NCBI GenBank assembly: GCA_943357275.1 | Contig: CALRGL010000027.1 | Coordinates: 1 to 12,115 of the forward strand | DNA length: 12,115 nucleotides | Origin: Candidatus Uhrbacteria bacterium RIFOXYB12_FULL_58_10 | GTDB taxonomy: Bacteria; Patescibacteriota; Patescibacteriia; UBA9934; GWF2-40-263 | Direction of reading: 5' to 3' | Shown: in pieces, positions 1 through 4,659 of the stretch | Position numbering within the stretch: the stretch's first letter is position 1 | Layout of the letters: each line of letters starts with the position of its first letter | The notes under the pieces: generated by a model | Database searches by the model: none | Seen by the model: the letters and a program-made list of their open reading frames with translations, nothing else | What the model was told of the DNA's origin: nothing | Position numbers and translations under genes: made by a program

Positions 1-30
1 AACGACCGTCAAAGATGACGATCGTTTTTT
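1..30 (+). terminator. Intrinsic terminator of an upstream, off-window + strand gene
   Basis: A 10-bp inverted repeat (1-10 with 17-26, one G-T pair, six-base loop) runs directly into six T residues at 25-30. The T run follows the hairpin on the + strand, so it would end a gene lying left of the window. It sits three bases from the CCA end of the convergent tRNA gene, and on the minus strand it could add a hairpin to the tRNA 3' trailer. Confidence 0.7.
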
Positions 31-32
31 CT

Positions 33-106
33 TGGTTCCCGGGCAGGGATTCGAACCCCGATACTCAGGACCAAAACCTGATGTCCTGCCGTTAGACGAC
101 CCGGGA
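33..106 (-). tRNA. tRNA-Gln (anticodon UUG)
   Basis: On the minus strand the sequence folds as a 74-nt tRNA. The 7-bp acceptor stem is TCCCGGG with CCCGGGA, followed by discriminator A and an encoded CCA (33-35). The T loop is TTCGAAT, the anticodon stem is TCAGG/CCTGA and the loop TTTTGGT places UUG at positions 34-36. UUG reads CAA and, by wobble, CAG glutamine codons. It is transcribed divergently from nadM, from the promoter at 207-235. Confidence 0.96.
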
Positions 107-206
107 GTGAGTGAGCGGATAGACCAAGCTCGCTTGGGCTTTCCCGAGCGAACGACCGGAGTATGCGTTACATACCCGGGAATATCTCTACGTCTATTGC
201 GAAGCG

Positions 207-235
207 ATAATACAATACCCCCTAGTTTTGTTCAA
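207..235 (-). promoter_or_regulatory. Sigma70-type promoter of the tRNA-Gln gene
   Basis: Read on the minus strand: TTGAAC (-35, 230-235), a 17-base spacer and TATTAT (-10, 207-212). Transcription would start near 200 and leave a leader of about 90 bases before the tRNA. That leader holds two potential hairpins, at 131-150 and 160-174. Confidence 0.75.
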
Positions 236-301
236 GGGGATATGTTAAAACCCTAGCCTCAATCCGTTTTATTTGTTATTCTACCTTCGTAAACATCCTT
301 T

Positions 302-790
302 ATGTCAAAACCTACAGCCCTCTTTATTGGTCGATTCCAACCGTTTCATAATGGTCATCTTTTAGTTTTAGGAGGCATGGTGAAGGTCTCTGGAAAAGTG
401 ATTATTGCTATTGGAAGTTCCAGCGAATCTGGAACAGATTTGAATCCCTACACAGCGCAGGAACGCAAAGAAATGATGCAACGTGCGCTTCAGGCAAAAG
501 ATTTGATTCCTATGTACGATATCAACTTTGTCGAAGTTCCAGATCAAGAAGATGATGCCAAATGGGTAGAACATGTTCTTCAGATTGCTGGACCCGTTGA
601 TATTCTTTGGACAGGCAACGAGCACACCAAGCAATGCTTTGAGGGAAAAGTAGAGATTCAAAATATTAAAGAAGTTCCAGGAATTTCAGGAACAAAAATT
701 CGTGAGCTTATCAAGGCTGGTGGTGATTGGCAGGAGAAAGTACCAGCGGAAGTATTTTCGTTCATTAAAGAAAAAGAACGTCAATGGTAA
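302..790 (+). CDS. nadM: Nicotinamide-nucleotide adenylyltransferase, archaeal type (NadM)
   Basis: A 162-aa cytoplasmic enzyme predicted to join NMN and ATP into NAD+ and pyrophosphate. The nucleotidyltransferase signature GRFQPFHNGH (residues 10-19) carries the HxGH motif, and the second family signature SGTKIR is at 129-134. The length (about 160-180 aa) and both motifs fit the archaeal NadM class rather than bacterial NadD. This class also occurs in some bacteria, including many candidate-phylum genomes. The start codon follows a pyrimidine-rich leader with no visible Shine-Dalgarno sequence. The stop TAA touches the next ATG, so the two genes are probably co-transcribed. I see no convincing + strand promoter between the tRNA promoter and this gene. 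Confidence 0.9.
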   Translation: MSKPTALFIGRFQPFHNGHLLVLGGMVKVSGKVIIAIGSSSESGTDLNPYTAQERKEMMQRALQAKDLIPMYDINFVEVPDQEDDAKWVEHVLQIAGPVDILWTGNEHTKQCFEGKVEIQNIKEVPGISGTKIRELIKAGGDWQEKVPAEVFSFIKEKERQW

Positions 791-796
791 ATGCCT

Positions 797-1450
797 ATGT
801 GCTTTTCAGCAACGGCGAGTTTCAGTGCGAGTGCTTTGTTGGGTGTTACCGGTTTAGCCTGTCTTCAGGTGGCTGAGAAAAAGCAAGATAAACTCCTCGC
901 CAGTCTTCCGTTGTTGTTTTCCATTCAGCAGTTCATCGAAGGTTTGCTTTGGCTTTATCATGCAAATGGAATGCTCACCTACGTGCTTGCCTATGCCTTT
1001 TTGTTTTTTGCTTTCCTGCTGTGGCCGATCTACGTTCCGCTTGTTGCCTATTTATTCGAAACAGATCAGGGACGAAAAAAGATTCTGAAATATGTGACAT
1101 GGGCAGGTGTGGCTGGTTCCATGATTTTGGCAGCCATTCTGATTCATCGTCATCTGGAAGTTACAGTCGTTCAAAATAGTCTGTGTTACATTGTTGACTT
1201 TCCTTATCAAAATCTCGGAATTGGTATTTATATCGCCATTACCGTGGGAGCTCTCATGATTTCTACAAATCAGGTTCTACGTATGTTTGGACTGGCAGCT
1301 TTTCTTTCCGCATCCGTTGCTTGGCAATTTTACCGTCACGCATTTACCTCAGTTTGGTGTTTTTTCTGTGCTCTTCTGAGTATGACGCTTTATTGGGGAC
1401 TTCTGATGAAACACAATAAAACCCTTGACAAAATAGCCAAAATGTTCTAA
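797..1450 (+). CDS. DUF6629-type multi-pass membrane protein
   Basis: About 217 aa and strongly hydrophobic, with roughly six or seven membrane segments. It opens with MCFSATASFSASALLG, the typical N-terminus of the uncharacterised DUF6629 family, in which MCFSA is normally the first residue set. For that reason I place the start at ATG 797 rather than the in-frame ATG at 791, which directly abuts the nadM stop. Further features are the conserved-looking stretch SIQQFIEGLLWL and a basic C-terminal tail (MKHNKTLDKIAKMF). Its function is unknown and no catalytic motif is visible. It is translationally close to nadM and ends at the terminator at 1455-1480. Confidence 0.75.
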   Translation: MCFSATASFSASALLGVTGLACLQVAEKKQDKLLASLPLLFSIQQFIEGLLWLYHANGMLTYVLAYAFLFFAFLLWPIYVPLVAYLFETDQGRKKILKYVTWAGVAGSMILAAILIHRHLEVTVVQNSLCYIVDFPYQNLGIGIYIAITVGALMISTNQVLRMFGLAAFLSASVAWQFYRHAFTSVWCFFCALLSMTLYWGLLMKHNKTLDKIAKMF

Positions 1451-1453
1451 GAA
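1425..1453 (+). promoter_or_regulatory. Possible promoter for the reverse transcriptase, inside the end of the DUF6629 gene
   Basis: TTGACA (1425-1430), a 17-base spacer and TAAGAA (1448-1453). The -35 is perfect and the -10 is poor. A transcript starting near 1460 would lack the 5' arm of the terminator hairpin and so escape it. The TTGACA is also coding sequence (Leu-Asp-Lys), so chance is possible. TAAGAA is also the -10 of the minus-strand promoter at 10643-10671. Confidence 0.35.
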
Positions 1454-1454
1454 G

Positions 1455-1480
1455 ATGGGTCTTTTGACCCATTTTTTGTT
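1455..1480 (+). terminator. Intrinsic terminator of the nadM-DUF6629 operon
   Basis: A perfect 7-bp stem (1455-1461 ATGGGTC with 1466-1472 GACCCAT), a TTTT loop and then a T-rich tail. It begins four bases after the DUF6629 stop. The first ATG of the long RT reading frame (1455) is the 5' arm of this hairpin, which argues against it as a start codon. Confidence 0.85.
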
Positions 1481-1511
1481 TAGGTCAAGACAAACCAGCC
1501 GTCTGTATCGG

Positions 1512-2753
1512 ATGGCCCCAGCACAAGGGATAACAGTGAAAACACGGACTCCGGACTCATTTCTGGCTTTGAACGGTCAGCTCGATGACTTGCTTTGTCA
1601 GCTATTGCGAGTGGATCCGGTGGTTTGGCAACAAACCAAAGTTTTGTACGCCTCCGGTCGAGCTTGGAACGTGACAACGCGTCCCAAGCGCCGGGGAGTA
1701 CGGACAATTCATGAACCCAGCGATCCGCTCAAGGTCATGAGTCAGGCGATTTTGAAGCAGGTGATCCAACCCATGCCCATCCACGGCTGTGTCCATGGTG
1801 GGCATCCTGGAACCAGCATCAAGACAAACGCTCAGGTTCACGCGGGCTTTGCCAAGTCGTATTATGTTCTGGATTTGAAGGACGCGTTTCCTTCGACCAA
1901 GCGTGATCGACTCGAAGAGTACCTGGCACCCAAGATTCATGCGCGGATCAGCGAGTCGCTCGAGATTGATCGTGTCGAAGTCGACAAGATCGTCTCGGTT
2001 CTCATTGACCTGATGTTGGTTGACGATGTGATTCCGCAAGGATTCCCAACGTCGCCTGGCGTGCTCAACGTGGTTCTGCGTCCGACCGACGCTGAGCTCA
2101 GTAACTATCTTCGTAAGGTGGAAACAGAGCTTGGGCAGAAGTTTCGGATGACGCGTTACGTCGACGATATCACGATTTCGACCGATGGTGAGGAGATTCC
2201 TCCGTCTGTTCGTAAGAAGGTTCGAAAGATCATCTGCGGAAATGACTGGGTTCTCTCGCGCACCAAGGTTCGCTACTATGGTGAGGCGGAGAAAGGGGAC
2301 TCAGAGCGATCGACCAAGACGGCGGTTGTGACGGGTCTGGTCCCACACCTTGACGGTCGTATCTCGGTTCCACGTCCCAAGCTCAGCACGTATCGAGGAG
2401 TGATCTATCGATATCTCGAGATTGCCAGTCTTCGCGAAAATGGAGATGAGAAGGCACTTGAGAGCGCTCGGGTGCAAATGGAACAAGAGCGCAAACTGCT
2501 TGCAAGTGCTCATGTGGTCATCGAGACCACAGACCTTGCTGAGTTCTATGTGGGTACTTGGCCACTGACAACGAGCGAACGTTTCAAGATCGTTGGAATC
2601 ATCGGGTTCCTAGGGATGGTTTACGAAGGTGAACTACCTTCGAGAATCCGAAAGGTCTATCTCGAAGCTAAAGTTCGGTTCCGGATTGGGAGAAAGGCAC
2701 AGAAGCTAGCTCATTATCGGGAGAAAGACTCAGGCACAGGCCCATTATCCTGA
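1512..2753 (+). CDS. Retron-like reverse transcriptase
   Basis: RNA-directed DNA polymerase of 413 aa from ATG 1512. Retron-type marks, in order: RGVRTIHEPSDPLK (finger region), NAQVH (106-110, the retron NAxxH motif), LDLKDAFPS (motif A, Asp121), PQGFPTSP (motif B, 175-182), RYVDDITIS (motif C, YVDD at 216-219) and VTGL (273-276, the retron VTG motif), followed by a thumb-like R/K-rich C-terminus. There is no maturase or endonuclease domain, which argues against a group II intron. The B motif ends in SP rather than SQ, which argues against a diversity-generating element. The reading frame extends up to 1455, but that part is the preceding terminator, so I prefer ATG 1512. GTG 1536, preceded by AAGGGA, is an alternative. 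No effector is fused to it. In known retrons the RNA template lies upstream; here the structured RNA region is downstream. Confidence 0.88.
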   Translation: MAPAQGITVKTRTPDSFLALNGQLDDLLCQLLRVDPVVWQQTKVLYASGRAWNVTTRPKRRGVRTIHEPSDPLKVMSQAILKQVIQPMPIHGCVHGGHPGTSIKTNAQVHAGFAKSYYVLDLKDAFPSTKRDRLEEYLAPKIHARISESLEIDRVEVDKIVSVLIDLMLVDDVIPQGFPTSPGVLNVVLRPTDAELSNYLRKVETELGQKFRMTRYVDDITISTDGEEIPPSVRKKVRKIICGNDWVLSRTKVRYYGEAEKGDSERSTKTAVVTGLVPHLDGRISVPRPKLSTYRGVIYRYLEIASLRENGDEKALESARVQMEQERKLLASAHVVIETTDLAEFYVGTWPLTTSERFKIVGIIGFLGMVYEGELPSRIRKVYLEAKVRFRIGRKAQKLAHYREKDSGTGPLS

Positions 2754-2765
2754 AGACTAAGTCTG

Positions 2766-2794
2766 TTGAACTTCCACAAGTAGTGTGATATAGA
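2766..2794 (+). promoter_or_regulatory. Promoter of the structured non-coding RNA downstream of the RT
   Basis: TTGAAC (2766-2771), a 17-base spacer and TATAGA (2789-2794), just after the RT stop. The predicted transcription start (about 2800-2802) coincides with the beginning of the first structured repeat. An 11-base palindrome AGACTAAGTCT (2754-2764) lies immediately upstream of the -35 box and could be an operator. Confidence 0.6.
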
Positions 2795-2797
2795 AGT

Positions 2798-2961
2798 CTG
2801 TCTCGCTTCGGACGCGCGTACTGTGTGTTCTAGAGACGGAAAATGTGAGATTTGTAGAACCGCTTCAGGTTGTGTCCGACTTCTTCGCCTACGGCTCGAC
2901 GGACCCAACCCTGACCTTTCTCTCAGATGCTAAGAGAAACGCATCGCGGTTCAGGATGCTT
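2798..2961 (+). repeat. Structured tandem unit, copy A
   Basis: Hairpin I: GTCTC 2800-2804 with GAGAC 2833-2837, enclosing GGACGCGC 2810-2817 with GTGTGTTC 2823-2830. Hairpin II: 2865-2878 with 2900-2914, 13 pairs, one bulge and one mismatch. Hairpin III: perfect TTTCTCT/AGAGAAA (2917-2923 with 2933-2939) with GATGC in its loop. The tail TTCAGGATGCTT ends the unit and is shared with copy B. The two copies match over 20 consecutive bases (2828-2847 and 3041-3060). Confidence 0.75.
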
Positions 2962-3013
2962 GTGGTGAGTTTGTTGTTTGTTCTGTCTCAAGCAGTGTTT
3001 CTCGAAAGCTTAG

Positions 3014-3182
3014 TCTCGCTTCGAATGCGCGTACCGTGCCTTCTAGAGACGGAAAATGTGGGATTTGTGGAATCGCTTCGGACCCTGCCCGACTTTCTTC
3101 GCCTTCGGCTACGACGGTCAGGGTCCGCGATTCCGGACAGCCGATGCAGACTGTACGGAATAGGTCGCGATTCAGGATGCTT
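3014..3182 (+). repeat. Structured tandem unit, copy B
   Basis: It is offset 213-220 bases from copy A. Hairpin I: GTCTC 3013-3017 with GAGAC 3046-3050, enclosing 3023-3030 with 3036-3043. Hairpin II: 3079-3091 with 3115-3127, 12 pairs and one mismatch. Hairpin III: ATTCCG/CGGAAT plus ACAG/CTGT (3130-3140 with 3151-3161) around one mismatch, again with GATGC in the loop. The primary sequence of the stems differs from copy A while pairing is kept, whereas the linker between hairpins I and II is nearly identical. No separate promoter is visible for this copy. Confidence 0.75.
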
Positions 3183-3336
3183 GAGACAGAAGGTTGTTCA
3201 ACGCCCGAAACGGCGTTCAGCCACGGAGCTTGCGCGAATCGTGCGAGTCAGTGGTAACACGGTGAGATACCGTGGTTCGCGCTCCATCCAGGAATGACGT
3301 CTGCTTGCGCCGACTCAAGTCATTCCCGGACGGCCA

Positions 3337-3404
3337 GACTGACAACGCCTGACAACCCCTCCCTTTGGTCGGGTCGTCTACGACTTTGTCAGGCCTTGTC
3401 AGTC
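3337..3404 (+). repeat. Long 18-bp hairpin in the RNA region
   Basis: The arms 3337-3355 and 3386-3404 pair over 19 positions with a single C-C mismatch (3346 with 3395), leaving a 30-base loop. Each arm contains a short direct repeat (TGACAA twice in the left arm, TTGTCA twice in the right). It is the longest stem in the window and has no T run after it, so it is not a terminator. An msd-like snapback stem is one possible reading. Confidence 0.75.
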
Positions 3405-3456
3405 CTAGGACGCACGAGGGATGTCCTTTACCGGACAAGTGTTTTGCTCCAACTCT

Positions 3457-3494
3457 GGGTGATGTGATGGAAACGTTACATCGCCCTTTTTCTT
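3457..3494 (+). terminator. Intrinsic terminator ending the RT/ncRNA unit
   Basis: An 11-bp stem (3457-3467 with 3476-3486, two G-T pairs valid only in + strand RNA), loop TGGAAACG and tail TTTTTCTT. It separates the RT and RNA region from the AAA+ gene downstream. Confidence 0.88.
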
Positions 3495-3507
3495 AAGCAG
3501 ACCAATG

Positions 3508-3520
3508 TTGATCTGATCAA
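3508..3520. promoter_or_regulatory. Perfect 13-base palindrome upstream of the AAA+/vWA operon
   Basis: TTGATC-T-GATCAA lies 40 bases before the AAA+ start codon and just after the preceding terminator. It is a plausible operator. I see only a weak promoter here (TTGATC followed by a poor -10), so its role is uncertain. Confidence 0.35.
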
Positions 3521-3560
3521 GAAAGAGGAATGTTCTTTTTACCAACCTGAGGAGGTTTCC

Positions 3561-4658
3561 ATGTCTGGTTCGAGCATGAATGAGATTGTCTTTCGCAAGA
3601 ATCCTGACACAGACGATCTGATTCCTGTCTTTGTGAGTGGCACTCGTTGTCGTAGACTCACGGTTCGAAACCTGTCTGCGTTTTCGTCACAGATTGCCGA
3701 GGGTGAAACCTTTGCGGTGAACGTGATCGAGATTCGTGGTTCCGGAGCCAATCCGCAGGAAATCGTTGTTGAGATCGAACGGCATCTTGTTCGCATCAAG
3801 GACGAGAAGTGGTTTGGGGAAGAATTCTGGATTCATCCAGAAATGTTTCAGATGATCCTTGCGGATATTCAACATGGTCATCATCTTCTTTTCCGTGGAC
3901 CCAAAGGAACGGGCAAGACGACGCTTGCGAAGATGCTTGCGCAATCGTTCAAGGTTCCATACTTGAAAGTAGACAGCGCGGGTATTTCCAAGCCCAAGGA
4001 TCTTTTTGGATCTGACTCTGCAACCGACGGTACATTGCGTTGGATTCCGAGCGATCTCACCTTGTTCCTCGATGAGCATCGAAGTCGTACAACTTGGCCC
4101 AAGGGCATCATTTTGCTCGACGAGTTCAATCGAATGGGTCACAGCATGTCTCCGTTTCATCCCATTTTTGATCACACGGCTTCCTTTGCGTTTACAACGA
4201 CGCAAGGGACGGTGACAGTGAAGGATTTGAGAGGGTTCATCTGGATCATGGCCATAAACCCCAGCGATGGCGGACATATTGGAACCACTGATCTGGATGA
4301 GGCACTCGAAGATCGAACTGAGATCTACGATTTCGACTATCCGGAGAAACCTTGGGAGATTGCATGGCTCATTCGTCAGACGAGTATCACTCAAGCTGAG
4401 GCTGAACAGATTGTGAACATTGCCGCAGAAGTGCGGGGGTTTGCGACTTCTCAGCACATGGCCAAAGGGGGTCCTTCGCCCAGGCGAACGCTTCATACAG
4501 CTCGCATGGTGAGATGTGGAATTCCTCTGCAGATGGCCGTGAAGTACAAGATCATCAATCGGTACGCGGGTTCTTTGACAGAGCCTATGTCTGATCGGGC
4601 TCTTGTGACGGAACGACTTCGAAGTTCGAAATTGCTTTCTGACGTTGGGATTTCCTAA
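3561..4658 (+). CDS. MoxR/CbbQ-like AAA+ ATPase
   Basis: 365 aa. The N-terminal 85 residues are of unknown type. An AAA+ module follows with Walker A GPKGTGKT (113-120), Walker B IILLDE (183-188), a sensor-1-like Asn in AINPSDGG and an arginine-finger region DEALEDR. The overall pattern resembles MoxR, CbbQ/NorQ and CobS proteins, which remodel or load metal into partner proteins together with a vWA subunit. Here the partner is the next gene, whose start lies next to or within this gene's end. The start ATG 3561 has a strong Shine-Dalgarno sequence, GAGGAGG at 3549-3555, five bases upstream. Function by family: ATP-driven chaperone or activator; the client is unknown. MoxR-vWA pairs also occur in some predicted conflict systems, but the expected third partner is not recognised here. 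Confidence 0.85.
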   Translation: MSGSSMNEIVFRKNPDTDDLIPVFVSGTRCRRLTVRNLSAFSSQIAEGETFAVNVIEIRGSGANPQEIVVEIERHLVRIKDEKWFGEEFWIHPEMFQMILADIQHGHHLLFRGPKGTGKTTLAKMLAQSFKVPYLKVDSAGISKPKDLFGSDSATDGTLRWIPSDLTLFLDEHRSRTTWPKGIILLDEFNRMGHSMSPFHPIFDHTASFAFTTTQGTVTVKDLRGFIWIMAINPSDGGHIGTTDLDEALEDRTEIYDFDYPEKPWEIAWLIRQTSITQAEAEQIVNIAAEVRGFATSQHMAKGGPSPRRTLHTARMVRCGIPLQMAVKYKIINRYAGSLTEPMSDRALVTERLRSSKLLSDVGIS

Positions 4659-4659
4659 G

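Larger units (their letters stand above)
2801..3494 (+). ncRNA. Candidate ~690-nt structured non-coding RNA associated with the RT
   Basis: This stretch has no credible gene but is bounded by a promoter (2766-2794) and a terminator (3457-3494). It holds two diverged tandem copies of a three-hairpin unit (2800-2961 and 3014-3182). Further hairpins follow: 3200-3217 (6 bp); 3225-3285 (GCGCGAA with TTCGCGC, enclosing CACGG/CCGTG); 3291-3326 (perfect 8 bp); 3337-3404 (18 bp with one mismatch); and 3421-3436 (5 bp). Several stems use G-T pairs that work only for + strand RNA. Being next to a retron-like RT, it may be the RT's template or primer RNA (msr-msd-like). That role is inference, and I could not recognise a1/a2 flanks or a branching G. 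Confidence 0.55.

Noticed and set aside
32..256. 74-codon + strand frame at the left edge
   Set aside because: It is antisense to the tRNA-Gln gene and its leader, and has no ribosome site.
1512..2753. Diversity-generating retroelement
   Set aside because: The RT motif B ends in SP, not SQ. No template/variable repeat pair with A-specific differences is seen, and the downstream copies differ at all bases in a pairing-conserving way.
2798..3182. CRISPR array
   Set aside because: Only two long (~165-base) diverged copies, with no short repeat-spacer periodicity and no cas genes.
2845..3297. 150-codon + strand open frame spanning both structured copies
   Set aside because: Low-complexity Arg/Ser/Leu composition, no ribosome site and no known motif. 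The copies differ by an insertion that shifts frame between them. Changes preserve base pairing rather than amino acids.
3217..3438. 73-codon minus-strand frame in the RNA region
   Set aside because: It has no recognisable protein features and lies across strong + strand hairpins.
1512..3494. Group II intron
   Set aside because: The RT has no maturase or endonuclease domain, and I could not find a domain V-like hairpin or intron boundary motifs in the downstream RNA region.
3687..4496. 269-codon minus-strand frame
   Set aside because: It is the shadow of the AAA+ ATPase gene, whose motifs are intact on the + strand.
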